DNA of 64,000 bases, taken from assembly GCA_036560705.1 (NCBI GenBank), contig DATBQR010000062.1, forward strand, positions 9,059-73,058, given 5' to 3'. Numbering within the stretch: position 1 is the stretch's first letter; every line of letters starts with the position of its first letter. The notes under the pieces are model-generated. The model did not search any database and was not told the origin of the DNA. It worked only from the letters and a program-made list of their open reading frames with translations. Positions 26,752 to 35,817 of this stretch are shown here, piece by piece. Origin of the DNA: RBG-16-66-20 sp036560705 (GTDB taxonomy: Bacteria > Pseudomonadota > Gammaproteobacteria > Burkholderiales > SG8-39). A program made the position numbers and the translations under genes.

Positions 26752-28250
26752 GGCGCGAATTCGTCTTCGCCGTAGCCGAACAGCTCGGATTTGCTCTTTT
26801 TCCCGGACGCCGTCTCGAGCACCAGCCGGAAAAAGCGCGCGCCCACCTCGGCCACGCTTTCCTTGCCGTCGATGATGGTGCCGCAGTTGATGTCCATGTC
26901 TTCTTCCTGGTGCTCCCAGAGCGCCGTGTTGGTGGCGAGCTTCAGCGACGGCGCCGGCTTGCAGCCGTAGGCCGAGCCGCGGCCGGTGGTGAAGCAGATC
27001 ATGTTGGCGCCGCCGGCGACCTGGCCCGTGGCCGACACCGGGTCGTAGCCCGGCGTGTCCATGTAGACGAAGCCTTTCGCCGTCGCCGGCTCGGCGTACT
27101 CCAGCACCTGCACGAGGTTGGTGGTGCCGCCCTTGGCCACCGCGCCGAGGGACTTCTCCAGGATGGTGGTGAGCCCGCCCGCCTTGTTGCCGGGCGAAGG
27201 GTTGTTGTTCATCTCGTTGCCGTTGCGGCGGGTGTACTCCTCCCACCACCTGATGCGCCCGATCAGTTTTTCGCCGATTTCCCGGCTGGTCGCCCGGCGC
27301 GTCAGCAGGTGCTCCGCGCCGTAGATTTCCGGCGTCTCGGAGAGGATCGCCGTGCCGCCGTGCCGTACCAGCAGGTCCACCGCGGCGCCGAGCGCCGGGT
27401 TGGCGCTGATGCCGGAGTAGCCGTCCGAGCCGCCGCACTGCAGGCCGAGCGTCAGGTGGCTCGCCGGCACCGTCTCGCGTTTTACCTTGTTCGCCTCGGC
27501 AAGCACCGCCTCGATGCGCGCCACGCCCTCGCGGATCGCCTTCGACGTGCCGCCTTTTTCCTGGATGGTGTAGGCGTGCAGCTTGTCGTGCCGCTTCAGG
27601 TTCTGCGTGGCCAGCAGACTGTTGATCTGGTTCGCCTCGCAACCGAGGCCCACCACCTGCACCGCGTAGAAGTTCGGGTGGCGCGCGTAGCCCGCCATGG
27701 TACGGCGGAGCACGTCGATCGCCTCGCCGTCCGAGGCCATGCCGCAGCCCGATTTGTGCGTCAGCGCGACGACGCCGTCCACGTTCGGATAGGCGTCCAG
27801 CCGATTCTCGAAATGCCGCGCAATGGCGCGCGCGACCGTTGCCGAGCAGTTCACGCTGGTGAGGATGCCGATGTAGTTGCGCGTCGCGACGCGGCCGTCG
27901 GGACGCACGATACCCTGGAATGTCGCCGGGTTTTTTTCGTATGCAGTTTCAACACAGCCCTGGGAATAGGCGTAATCCCGCTCAAAGTCTCCCATGGCGA
28001 GGTTGTGCACGTGCACGTGTTCGCCGGCGCGGATGTCGCGCGTGGCGAAGCCGATGATCTGGTTGTAGCGCCGCACCGGCTGCCCCGTCTTCACCTCGCG
28101 TACGGCGACTTTGTGCCCCGCGGGCACGCGCGCCGCCACGGCGACGTTGGCCTCCTTCACCAGCGTCGTGCCGGCGGCGAGTTCGACGCGCGCGATGACG
28201 ACGTCGTCGGCAGGGTTGAGGCGGATGGTGAGGTCGGCGGCCTGGAGCAT
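26727..28250 (-). CDS. UxaA-family sugar-acid dehydratase/hydrolase
   Basis: 507 aa. N-terminal SAF domain (~1-95) followed by the long UxaA domain of altronate and galactarate dehydratases: GYVR-like IVRPDGRVATRNYIGILTSVNCSAT, HKSGCGM, GLGCEANQI, LQCGGSDGYSGISANPALG, YMDTPGYDPVSATG and NMICFTTGRGSAYG. Conserved cysteines and Glu residues suggest an iron-dependent dehydratase. GGAGG precedes the ATG. The neighbours PdxA2, kinase and IlvD-type dehydratase point to aldonate or uronate catabolism; exact substrate unknown. Confidence 0.85.
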   Translation of the reverse strand: MLQAADLTIRLNPADDVVIARVELAAGTTLVKEANVAVAARVPAGHKVAVREVKTGQPVRRYNQIIGFATRDIRAGEHVHVHNLAMGDFERDYAYSQGCVETAYEKNPATFQGIVRPDGRVATRNYIGILTSVNCSATVARAIARHFENRLDAYPNVDGVVALTHKSGCGMASDGEAIDVLRRTMAGYARHPNFYAVQVVGLGCEANQINSLLATQNLKRHDKLHAYTIQEKGGTSKAIREGVARIEAVLAEANKVKRETVPASHLTLGLQCGGSDGYSGISANPALGAAVDLLVRHGGTAILSETPEIYGAEHLLTRRATSREIGEKLIGRIRWWEEYTRRNGNEMNNNPSPGNKAGGLTTILEKSLGAVAKGGTTNLVQVLEYAEPATAKGFVYMDTPGYDPVSATGQVAGGANMICFTTGRGSAYGCKPAPSLKLATNTALWEHQEEDMDINCGTIIDGKESVAEVGARFFRLVLETASGKKSKSELFGYGEDEFAPWVLGATM

Positions 28251-28269
28251 GGTTCCTCCGGATTCAATC

Positions 28270-29322
28270 TTAGCGCGGCGCGACCACGCGTGCGTGCGGT
28301 GCCGGCGCGTACGGGTGCGGCGCCAGCGCGTACGGGTGCGGCGCCAGCGCCGCGGCCTGCCTGAGCGCTTCGATCATGCTGCGTTCGTCCGCCTTGCCGG
28401 TGCCGGCGATGTCGAACGCGGTGCCGTGGTCCACGGACGTACGCACGATCGGCAGCCCGGCCGTGACGTTGACGCCGTGTTCCAGGCCCATGGCCTTCAC
28501 CGGCCCGTGTCCCTGATCGTGATACATGGCCACCACCAGGTCGTAGTCGCCGCGCGCCGCGAGGTAGAACAGGCTGTCCGCCGGAAGAGGTCCGTCCACC
28601 TTCCAGCCGCGCTTGCGCGCCGCTTCGATCGCGGGAACGATCTTCTTTTCCTCCTCGCCGCGTCCGAACAGGCCGTTCTCGCCCGCGTGCGGGTTGATGC
28701 CGCAGACGCCGATGCGCGGTTCCTTGCCGTTGGCACGCATCAGCAATTCGCGGCCGCGCGCGATGGTGCGTTCCACCAGCGCGGCGTCGATCTTCTCGAT
28801 GGCGTCCAGCAGGCCGATGTGCGCGGTGACGTGGATGACGCGCAGCTTCGGCGCGAGCAGCGTCAGCGACACCTCCTTCGTGCCGGTCAGCTTCGCCAGC
28901 AACTCGGTATGCCCGGGAAAGCGGTGGCCGGCCGCGTTCATCGCCTCCTTGTTGATCGGGGCGGTGCAGATGGCGTCGATGGAACGCTCCAGCGCGAGCT
29001 GCACCGCGCGCTCGATGTAGCGGTAGGCGGCTTCGCCCGCCGCCGCCGAAACCTTGCCGTAGGGGAGATCCGCGGGCACGGACGCGAGATCGATGATTTC
29101 GACGGTACCGGTTTTGAAGTTGGCTTCTCCCGGTTTTTCTATCGAACGAATATCGATGGCCAACTTCAAAAGATCCTTCGCTCTCGCCAGTTGCCGCGCG
29201 TCGCCGATGACCAGCGGCCTGCACAGCGCGTAGGCGTCGGCGCGGGCGAGCGCCTTCATCACGACCTCGGGGCCGACGCCGGCCGGGTCGCCCATGGTGA
29301 TGCCGATCAGTGGAAGATTCAT
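28270..29322 (-). CDS. pdxA2: PdxA2-type four-carbon acid phosphate dehydrogenase
   Basis: 350 aa, start at MNLPLIGITMGDPAGVGPE. Members beside a DUF1537 kinase oxidise and decarboxylate 4-phospho-D-threonate or -erythronate to DHAP, rather than acting in vitamin B6 synthesis. Zinc ligands and active site are visible: TAPINKEA, GHTELLA, HVTAHIGL, INPHAGENG and AMYHDQGHGPVKA. The last ~24 residues are an extra tail built on an APHPYAL/APHPYAP heptad, encoded by 21-bp tandem repeats. ATGA overlap with the kinase gene. Confidence 0.88.
   Translation of the reverse strand: MNLPLIGITMGDPAGVGPEVVMKALARADAYALCRPLVIGDARQLARAKDLLKLAIDIRSIEKPGEANFKTGTVEIIDLASVPADLPYGKVSAAAGEAAYRYIERAVQLALERSIDAICTAPINKEAMNAAGHRFPGHTELLAKLTGTKEVSLTLLAPKLRVIHVTAHIGLLDAIEKIDAALVERTIARGRELLMRANGKEPRIGVCGINPHAGENGLFGRGEEEKKIVPAIEAARKRGWKVDGPLPADSLFYLAARGDYDLVVAMYHDQGHGPVKAMGLEHGVNVTAGLPIVRTSVDHGTAFDIAGTGKADERSMIEALRQAAALAPHPYALAPHPYAPAPHARVVAPR
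28305..28346. repeat. 21-bp tandem repeat in the 3' end of pdxA2
   Basis: Two perfect 21-bp units (28305-28325 and 28326-28346), with a degenerate third copy at about 28284-28304. They encode APHPYAL-type heptads after the conserved end of the enzyme. The length is a multiple of three, so copy-number change would keep the frame. Confidence 0.8.
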
Positions 29323-30389
29323 TTGCCTTTCATCTCGCGTTTCAGGCGCGCCACGCACTTCGCCAGCGTATCCGGCTTGCCGAAGGCGCCTGCCTTGGTG
29401 CAGACCAGCGTGCCGTCGCGCGTCATGCCGAATGGTACGCCGGGCTCGACCTCGCCCTGCAGGCTGAATTCGCGGATGCCGCGCGCGCCCAGTACGGCGC
29501 GCGCCGTCTCGCCGCCCGTGAGCACGTAGTGGACGCGCGGCGCGGCCTGCGCCACCAGGCGGCCGAGCCGCCGTACGGCGGGGATGTCGCGCGGCGCCGG
29601 CTCCCGCGTCCAGGCCATCTGCACGAGGATATTGGCGGGATCGCGCGCCAGCCGTCGCGCCTGCAGCACCGAGACCGCCGACGCGCTGCCGACGACCGTG
29701 ATGACCGGGCGGCGAGGGGCCGCCCGGCGGGGCGCCGGGCGCTTGCGCGAAAGCGTCCTGGCGAGCGCGCGGGCGAGACCGGCCGAACCGGCGAACAGCG
29801 GCCGCGGCTGCAGCGCGAGGCCGGCCCTGGCGATGCGGTCGAGGTCTGCGTCGGATTCCGCGTCGCAGGCGAGCGCGTGGGCCCCGGTTGCCAGTGCGGC
29901 ACGCAGCGCGCCGGCGAGGGAGCCGCTGCGCACGGCCGCGAGATCGATGTGCGTCGCCGGCAATCCGGCGCCGGAAAGCAGGGCGCGAAGATCTCCGGAA
30001 GGCGGCTTTCCCGACAGGTGGAGCCGCGCATTGCGCACGGTCCGCCCCTGGCCCGGGAAGGCGGGCGCGAAAAGCACGGGCTTCTTGCCCGGGAACGCGC
30101 GCTGGGCACTGGAGAGTTCGGCGCCGACATGTCCGCGCAGCGTCGAGTCGATCTTCTTGAACAGGACGGTTGCGCGGCTCGCCCGGTGCGCGGAGAACGC
30201 ACGGCGCACGATGCCGCGCGCGGACTTTTCCGATCGCGAGCGCGTGTCCAGGTCCAGCGCAACCACTTCCGCGTTCGAGCGGGCGCCGGGATGAAGGAGA
30301 ACTGAAATCAACCTGGCGCGGCCGAGGAAGGCCGCGGCGCTGTCGGCGGCGCCGGTCAGGTCATCGGCGAGGATGAGGACGCGTGCCAG
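29319..30389 (-). CDS. DUF1537 four-carbon acid sugar kinase
   Basis: 356 aa if started at the CTG at 30389. The frame contains the family's N-terminal signature ILADDLTGAADSAAAF, then KKIDSTLRGHVGAEL, PAFPGQGRTV and the C-terminal nucleotide region VTVVGS, LTGGETARAVL, EVEPGVPFGM and TKAGAFG. Family members phosphorylate threonate or erythronate, which fits pdxA2 downstream (ATGA overlap). No ATG, GTG or TTG precedes the ADDLTGA motif in this frame; the first TTG (30311) would remove it. Either CTG is used, or ribosomes enter from dctM by a +1 slip at its UUU-UAG end. Somewhat short for the family. Confidence 0.8.
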   Translation of the reverse strand: MARVLILADDLTGAADSAAAFLGRARLISVLLHPGARSNAEVVALDLDTRSRSEKSARGIVRRAFSAHRASRATVLFKKIDSTLRGHVGAELSSAQRAFPGKKPVLFAPAFPGQGRTVRNARLHLSGKPPSGDLRALLSGAGLPATHIDLAAVRSGSLAGALRAALATGAHALACDAESDADLDRIARAGLALQPRPLFAGSAGLARALARTLSRKRPAPRRAAPRRPVITVVGSASAVSVLQARRLARDPANILVQMAWTREPAPRDIPAVRRLGRLVAQAAPRVHYVLTGGETARAVLGARGIREFSLQGEVEPGVPFGMTRDGTLVCTKAGAFGKPDTLAKCVARLKREMKGK

Positions 30390-30393
30390 CCGG

Positions 30394-30402
30394 CTAAAAG
30401 AA
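30394..30402 (-). other. dctM stop with +1 slip-compatible sequence (UUC UUU UAG C)
   Basis: On the minus strand dctM ends UUC UUU UAG, followed by C. A +1 shift lets the P-site tRNA re-pair with UUU and continues into the kinase frame (AGC CGG CUG GCA). Inferred; the kinase gene otherwise lacks a standard start. Confidence 0.35.
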
Positions 30403-31794
30403 TTTTCTGGGGAGCCAGAGCGTGACTTCTGGAATGTAGGTGACCACGACCAGGCTGACCAGCAGGCACAGCAGCCAGGGCAGGATGGCGACGGTGGTGC
30501 GCTCGACCGAGAGCTTCGCCACGCGCGCGAGCACGAACAGCACCATCCCCATGGGCGGATGCAGCAGGCCGATCATCAGGTTGAGGACCATGACGAGGCC
30601 GAAATGCACCGGATCGATGCCGAGTTTCAGTACGATCGGCATCAGGATCGGCACCAGGATCAGGATCGCCGCCGTGGTCTCGAGGAAGCAGCCGACGAAC
30701 AGCATCAGGATGTTGGCGAGGAACAGGAACATCGCCGGCTTGTCGGTGATGGCAAGAACTCCGTTGCTGATCGCCTCGGCGACGTGGGTTACCGTGAGCA
30801 GCCAGCTGAAGATCGAGGCAGCGGCGACGATCAGCAGCACGGTCGAGGTGGTCTCGATGGTGTCCATCGAAGCCTTGATCAGCATCCGCCAGCTGAGCGA
30901 CCGGTAGCGCACCAGGCCGAGGAACAGCGCCCATACCACCGCGGCCACCGCCGCCTCGGTGGGCGTGAACCAGCCCATGGTCATGCCGCCGATGAGGATG
31001 ACCGGCGCCATCAGCGCCATCACTGCGGAGAACTTGAATATCCAGTCGAGCGCGAGGAGGGCGCCGAAGCTGATGCCGGTGGCCCAGTTGGACGATACGC
31101 CCACCAGCGTGAGCAGCCAGATGGCGAACGGGAAGCAGAGGACGATGACGATCTCGAGGGTCGCCTTGACGAGCCTGGCCCAGGAGAACGGCGTGTCCGA
31201 GCCGTAGCCGCGCGTATGCGCATAGTAGGCCACGGTGAGCATCATGAAGATGGACATGACGATGCCGGGGACCACGCCGCCGAGAAACAGCTGGCCGATG
31301 GAGACGTTGGCCATCATGCCGTAGATCACGAACGGCAGCGACGGCGGGATGATCGGCCCCAGTGTCGCCGAGGCCGCGGTGACGCCGACCGAAAACTCGA
31401 TCGGGTAGCCGTGGTCGTTCATCGCCTTGATCTCGATGGTGCCGAGGCCGGCGGCGTCGGCGATCGCAGTGCCCGACATGCCGGAGAAAATCATCGAGCC
31501 CACCACGTTGACGTGGCCGAGGCCGCCCTTCATCCAGCCCACCAGCGCCAGGGCGAAGTTGTAGATCTGGTTGGTGATGCCCGCGGTGTTCATCAGGTTG
31601 CCCGCGAGGATGAAGAACGGCACCGCCAGCAGGGGGAAGGAATCGAGCCCGCCGACCATGCGGTGGATGACGACGTAATCGGGGACCGTGCCGGTCGCCA
31701 TCACGTAGATGAGCGACGCGGCCGACATGGCGAGCGCCACCGGCAGGCCGGTCGCCATCAGCGCGAGGAACGACGCCAGCATCGCGCCGCTCAT
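30394..31794 (-). CDS. dctM: TRAP transporter large permease (DctM type)
   Basis: 466 aa, a 12-helix-type membrane protein of the IT superfamily. Family segments include GLPVALAMSAASL, PFFILAGNLMN, GGLGHVNVVGSMIFSGMSGTAIADAAGLG, GVTAASATLGPIIPPSLPFVIYG and GCFLETTAAILILVPILMP. It forms the sodium-driven pore with DctQ, fed by DctP. The three genes are split: dctP and the dehydratase lie upstream of dctQ-dctM. The substrate is likely an aldonate or C4-acid, from context only. Confidence 0.93.
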   Translation of the reverse strand: MSGAMLASFLALMATGLPVALAMSAASLIYVMATGTVPDYVVIHRMVGGLDSFPLLAVPFFILAGNLMNTAGITNQIYNFALALVGWMKGGLGHVNVVGSMIFSGMSGTAIADAAGLGTIEIKAMNDHGYPIEFSVGVTAASATLGPIIPPSLPFVIYGMMANVSIGQLFLGGVVPGIVMSIFMMLTVAYYAHTRGYGSDTPFSWARLVKATLEIVIVLCFPFAIWLLTLVGVSSNWATGISFGALLALDWIFKFSAVMALMAPVILIGGMTMGWFTPTEAAVAAVVWALFLGLVRYRSLSWRMLIKASMDTIETTSTVLLIVAAASIFSWLLTVTHVAEAISNGVLAITDKPAMFLFLANILMLFVGCFLETTAAILILVPILMPIVLKLGIDPVHFGLVMVLNLMIGLLHPPMGMVLFVLARVAKLSVERTTVAILPWLLCLLVSLVVVTYIPEVTLWLPRKFF

Positions 31795-31813
31795 GAAGGA
31801 TTCGCGCTTGCGC

Positions 31814-32386
31814 TCAAATGGTCTCCGTGATGGCGATTTCCGGCCGCTCGAGCACGCTGTAGCCGCGCCGCCAGTTTTCGATCGCCACCATGATCGACCG
31901 GTAGAGCATCATGACGAAGCCGAACAGGACGAACGAGTAGACGATGCCGATCGGCAAGTCGATGACCGCCATGCGCGAAGAGCCGATTTTGCCGATCAGC
32001 ACCCAGGTCAGCCAGGCCGCATAGGCGAAGAAGATCGTCCTGAAGACGTCGATGGCGGTGGAAAGCGCGCGCCCCACCAGGCGGGGCATGAAGCGGTAGA
32101 ACACGTCCACCTGGATGTGGTTGTTCTTGCGCACCGAGATCGAGGCGCCGATGAACACCATGCTGATGAGCAGATAGCGCGCGATTTCCTCGGTCCAGCC
32201 GGCGGAATCGTTCAGCGCGTAGCGGGTGAAGAACTGGATGAACACCACCGCCGCCAGGACCCAGAACAGGGCGAGGGCGAGCCAGTCCTCCCAGCCGTGG
32301 CCGGACAGGTCGATCGGCGCGTCCTCGACGTGGAACTGGCCGTCCTCGCCCAGCACGTGTTCCTGCGCGGCTTCCTTGCTTTCCAC
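31814..32386 (-). CDS. dctQ: TRAP transporter small permease (DctQ type)
   Basis: 190 aa, GTG start 3 nt after the dehydratase stop. Four hydrophobic segments: ~36-58 (ALFWVLAAVVFIQFFTRY), ~70-90, ~112-135 and ~148-170. The DctQ hallmark region SAGWTEEIARYLLISMVFIGASISVRKNNHIQVDVFYRFMP is intact. The N-terminal ~30 residues are acidic and cytoplasmic. Pairs with the downstream dctM gene, 19 bp away. Confidence 0.9.
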   Translation of the reverse strand: MESKEAAQEHVLGEDGQFHVEDAPIDLSGHGWEDWLALALFWVLAAVVFIQFFTRYALNDSAGWTEEIARYLLISMVFIGASISVRKNNHIQVDVFYRFMPRLVGRALSTAIDVFRTIFFAYAAWLTWVLIGKIGSSRMAVIDLPIGIVYSFVLFGFVMMLYRSIMVAIENWRRGYSVLERPEIAITETI

Positions 32387-32389
32387 GGC

Positions 32390-34138
32390 TCAGTGATTGT
32401 CGCGCGGCACGAAGGGACCGGATTTGCCGGCGAGGAAATCGAGGTCGGCGCCCTGGTCGGCCTGCAGCACGTGGTCGAAGTAGAGTTTCCAGTAGCCCCG
32501 GGGCAGGGGGGATTTCGGTTTTTTCCAGGCCTTCTTTCTCCTGGAAATTTCCTTCGAAGAGACCTTCAATTCGAGCTTCCGCTTCGCCACATCCAGTTCG
32601 ATCATGTCGCCGTTCCGCACCAACGCCAGCAGGCCGCCCGCGGCCGCCTCGGGAACCATGTGCAGGATCACCGTGCCGTAGGCGGTGCCGCTCATGCGCG
32701 CATCCGAGATGCGCACCATGTCGGTGACGCCTTTCTTCAGGAGCTTCGGCGGCAGCGGCATGTTGCCGACTTCGGCCATGCCCGGGTAGCCCTTCGGGCC
32801 GCAGTTCTTCAGCACCATGATGCATTTCTCGTCGATGTCCAGCTGCGGATCGTCGATGCGCTTGTGGAAGTCCTCGATGTTCTCGAACACCACCGCGCGG
32901 CCGCGGTGCTTCATGAGCTTCGGCGTCGCGGCCGAGGGCTTGATGATGGCGCCGCCGGGGCACAGGTTGCCGCGCAGCACCGCGATGCCGGTGTTCTTCT
33001 TGAACGGCTTCCTGAACGGGGTGATGACGTCGCGGTTGTGGCAGGGCGCGTCCTTGTTGTTGTCCCAGATGGTTCCGCCGTTGACGGTCGGGGAATTTTT
33101 ATGCAACAGATTATTTTCCCCAAGCTCGCGCAATACGGCCGGCAACCCCCCCGCGTAGCAGAAATCCTCCATCAGGTATTTGCCGTTCGGCATCAGGTTG
33201 ACGAGCGTGTGCACGCCGCGCCCGAGCCGGTCCCAGTCGTTCAGCGTCAGGTCGACGCCCAGCCGCCGCGCGATGGCGATCAGGTGAATCACCGCGTTGG
33301 TCGAGCCGCCGATGGCCGCATTGGCGCGGATCGCGTTCTCGAAGGCCTGCTTGGTCAGGATTTTCGAAATCGTGACTTTCCGCTTCACCAGTTCCACGAT
33401 GCGCCGGCCCGCCATGCGCGCGAGCACGTTGCGGCGCGCGTCCACCGCCGGGTAGGCGGCGTTGCCCGGCATGCCGATGCCGAGCGCCTCCACCATCGAG
33501 GCCATGGTCGAGGCGGTGCCCATGGTCATGCAATGCCCGTGCGAGCGGTGCATGCAGGACTCGGCCTCGTGAAACTCGTCCAGCGTGATCTTGCCCGCGC
33601 GCAAGTCCTCGGACATCGACCAGACGTTGGTGCCCGAGCCGATGTCGGTGCCGCGGTATTTGCCCGAGAGCATCGGGCCGCCCGAGACCGCGATGGTCGG
33701 CAGGTCCACCGAGGATGCGCCCATCAGCAGCGACGGCGTGGTCTTGTCGCAGCCGACCAGCAGCACCGTGCCGTCGAGCGGGTTGGCGCGCAGCGATTCC
33801 TCGACGTCCATCGAGGCGAGGTTGCGGTAGAGCATCGCGGTGGGGCGCAGCAGCGTCTCGCCGAGCGACATCACCGGGAATTCCATCGGGAAGCCGCCTG
33901 CTTCCAGCACCCCCGCCTTGACGTGCTCGGCGAGGACGCGGAAGTGGGAGTTGCACGGCACCAGCTCGGAATAGGTATTGCAGATGCCGATCACCGGGCG
34001 GCCGTCGAACTGGTCCTGCGGCACGCCGCGGTTCTTCGTCCAGCTTCTATAGATGAAGCCGTAGATGTCCTCGCGCCCGAACCACTTGACGCTGCGCAGT
34101 TCGGGGGCAGTCTTCGCGGGCTTTGCTTTCCGGCTCAC
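32390..34138 (-). CDS. IlvD/Edd-family sugar-acid dehydratase
   Basis: 582 aa, GTG start overlapping the dctP stop. [2Fe-2S] dehydratase whose cysteines are visible in TYSELVPCNSHF, LLVGCDKTTPSLLMG and ESCMHRSHGHCMTMGTASTMA. Conserved GGSTNAVIHL, VRISDARMSGTAYGTV and PEAAAGG follow. The opening GRPVIGICNTYSELVPCN is characteristic of aldonate (arabinonate/xylonate/fuconate-type) dehydratases rather than of dihydroxy-acid dehydratase IlvD. It should produce a 2-keto-3-deoxy acid for the divergent SDR and FAH enzymes. AT-rich codon stretches lie near 32505-32570 and 33085-33125. Confidence 0.88.
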   Translation of the reverse strand: MSRKAKPAKTAPELRSVKWFGREDIYGFIYRSWTKNRGVPQDQFDGRPVIGICNTYSELVPCNSHFRVLAEHVKAGVLEAGGFPMEFPVMSLGETLLRPTAMLYRNLASMDVEESLRANPLDGTVLLVGCDKTTPSLLMGASSVDLPTIAVSGGPMLSGKYRGTDIGSGTNVWSMSEDLRAGKITLDEFHEAESCMHRSHGHCMTMGTASTMASMVEALGIGMPGNAAYPAVDARRNVLARMAGRRIVELVKRKVTISKILTKQAFENAIRANAAIGGSTNAVIHLIAIARRLGVDLTLNDWDRLGRGVHTLVNLMPNGKYLMEDFCYAGGLPAVLRELGENNLLHKNSPTVNGGTIWDNNKDAPCHNRDVITPFRKPFKKNTGIAVLRGNLCPGGAIIKPSAATPKLMKHRGRAVVFENIEDFHKRIDDPQLDIDEKCIMVLKNCGPKGYPGMAEVGNMPLPPKLLKKGVTDMVRISDARMSGTAYGTVILHMVPEAAAGGLLALVRNGDMIELDVAKRKLELKVSSKEISRRKKAWKKPKSPLPRGYWKLYFDHVLQADQGADLDFLAGKSGPFVPRDNH

Positions 34139-35103
34139 TTGATCGCCTGCACCCTGTCGTAGAGCGCCTTGTCCCAGGTGGCGTCCGGCCCGGTGTGGAA
34201 CGGGATGAACACTTTCTTGAACGCCTCGCGATCGGACTTCACCACGATCTTCTTGTACTTGTTGGTGAAATCATCGACCAGCTTGGCTTCCGAGGCGGCA
34301 ATGTCGTCGGTCGCCCTGGCGGCTGCTTCACGGAAGATGTCCTGGAAGGCCTTCTTGTCGGCATCCGACAGGGTTTTCCAGACATGGCCGCCGACGATGG
34401 TGAGCAGCATCTCGGTGATGTGGCCGGTCAGGTTGATGTGCGACTGCACCTCGTAGAACTTCTTCGCCTCGATGGTCGGCAGCGGATTCTCCTGCGCGTC
34501 CACGGTCTTGTTCTGCAGCGCGAGGTAGACCTCGGCGAAGGCGATCGGCGTCGCGTTCGCCCCGACCACCTTCGGGTACATGATGTAGAGCGGCGCATCG
34601 GGCACGCGCAGCTTGAGGCCCTTCATGTCCTCGGGCTTGACGATCGCCTTGTTGGCGGTGGTATGGCGCACGCCGTAGTAGGTGAAGGCGATCGGCCGGT
34701 TGCCGCCCTTGGCGTAGTACTGGTCGGCGAGTTCCGCCAGCACCGCGCTATGCGAGAACTTCTTCCAGTGGTCGAAGTCGCGGAACATGTACGGCGCGCC
34801 GCCGATGGCGAGCGGCGGATAGGTGCGCGCCGCGAACGCCTGGCCGGTGTAGATCAGGTCCACGGTGCCCAGCGACAGCGCCTGGTTGATCTGGGTTTCG
34901 TTGCCCAGCGCCGATGCGGGGAACACATCCATGGTGTAGCGGTTGCCGGTGCGCTTGGGAAGCTCGGCCGCGGCCCACAGCGCCCATTTGTGGTACGGCT
35001 CCGAGGTCTCGTAGACGTGCGCGAATTTCAATTTTTGCTGGGCGAGCGCGATCCCAGGTAAAGCAAGCATGCACAGAACGACGAACGATGCGATGCGTTT
35101 CAC
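34135..35103 (-). CDS. dctP: TRAP transporter substrate-binding protein (DctP type)
   Basis: 322 aa, GTG start. Signal peptide at residues ~1-21 (SFVVLCMLALPGIALAQ), then the DctP fold: LKFAHVYETSEPYHKWALWAAAELPKRTGNRYTMDVFPAS, MKGLKLRVPDAPLYIMYPKVVGANATPIAFAEVYLALQNKTVDAQENPL. The Arg in KLRVPD is the usual carboxylate-binding residue, so an organic acid such as an aldonate is expected. Works with DctQM encoded downstream beyond the dehydratase. 4-bp overlap with the dehydratase. Confidence 0.92.
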   Translation of the reverse strand: MKRIASFVVLCMLALPGIALAQQKLKFAHVYETSEPYHKWALWAAAELPKRTGNRYTMDVFPASALGNETQINQALSLGTVDLIYTGQAFAARTYPPLAIGGAPYMFRDFDHWKKFSHSAVLAELADQYYAKGGNRPIAFTYYGVRHTTANKAIVKPEDMKGLKLRVPDAPLYIMYPKVVGANATPIAFAEVYLALQNKTVDAQENPLPTIEAKKFYEVQSHINLTGHITEMLLTIVGGHVWKTLSDADKKAFQDIFREAAARATDDIAASEAKLVDDFTNKYKKIVVKSDREAFKKVFIPFHTGPDATWDKALYDRVQAIK

Positions 35104-35115
35104 AGTTTCCCCTTT

Positions 35116-35817
35116 TTAGTAAGTTGCCCTGCCGCCGGAAATATCGAATACCGCGCCGGTGCTGAACGAGCAGTCCTCGGACGCGAGCCAGCCCGCGAGC
35201 GCGGCGATCTCCTCCACGTTCACGAAGCGGTTCATCGGGATCTTCGAGAGCATGTAGGCGATGTGCTCCCTGGTCATCTGCTCGAAGATCGCCGTTTTCG
35301 CCGCCGCCGGCGTGATGCAGTTCACCAGCACGCCGGTCTGCGCGAGTTCCTTGCCGAGCGACTTGGTGAGCGAGATCACGCCCGCCTTGGACGCGCTGTA
35401 GGCGACCGCGTTCGGATTGCCTTCCTTGCCGGCGACCGAGGCGATGTTGACGATGCGCCCGTATTTCGCCTTCACCATGTGCGGCGCCACCGCGCGGCAG
35501 CAGAGGAACTGGCTGGTGAGGTTGACGCGCATGACGCGCTCCCACTCATCGACTGGGTAGTCCACCGTCGGCGCGTTCAGGCCGGCGACACCGGCGTTAT
35601 TTACCAGAATATCTATTTTTTTTAATTTTTCTATCGTGTTCTTCAAGGCAAGTTGAATCGAATCATTGTTCGATACGTCCACTTTCTCCGTTCCATCTAG
35701 ATCCCACACGGCAACCTTCGCTCCCGAAGCCTCCAGGCGCTTGACGATGGCGGCGCCGATGCCCTGCATGCCGCCTGTGACGACCGCGGTCCTGCCCTTT
35801 AAATCAAGCTGGTTCAT
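35116..35817 (-). CDS. Short-chain dehydrogenase (sugar dehydrogenase candidate)
   Basis: 233 aa classical SDR: cofactor motif TGGMQGIGAAI, Asp at the end of strand 2 (VWDLDG, suggesting NAD), NNAG, catalytic Ser in NIASVAG and YSASK. The ATG overlaps the permease stop (ATGA). Placement between the ABC permeases and dctP suggests it oxidises the imported sugar or alcohol, by inference. Between 35595 and 35690 the gene switches to TTA, ATA, GTA and AAT codons, one of the most AT-rich stretches in the window, while the protein remains a normal SDR. Confidence 0.88.
   Translation of the reverse strand: MNQLDLKGRTAVVTGGMQGIGAAIVKRLEASGAKVAVWDLDGTEKVDVSNNDSIQLALKNTIEKLKKIDILVNNAGVAGLNAPTVDYPVDEWERVMRVNLTSQFLCCRAVAPHMVKAKYGRIVNIASVAGKEGNPNAVAYSASKAGVISLTKSLGKELAQTGVLVNCITPAAAKTAIFEQMTREHIAYMLSKIPMNRFVNVEEIAALAGWLASEDCSFSTGAVFDISGGRATY

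Noticed and set aside
28284..28346. Possible CRISPR repeats
   Set aside because: The units are contiguous with no spacers and lie inside a coding frame; this is a coding tandem repeat.
29319..30311. Kinase started at the TTG at 30311
   Set aside because: This start would cut off the conserved ADDLTGA catalytic signature, which is clearly encoded upstream in the same frame.
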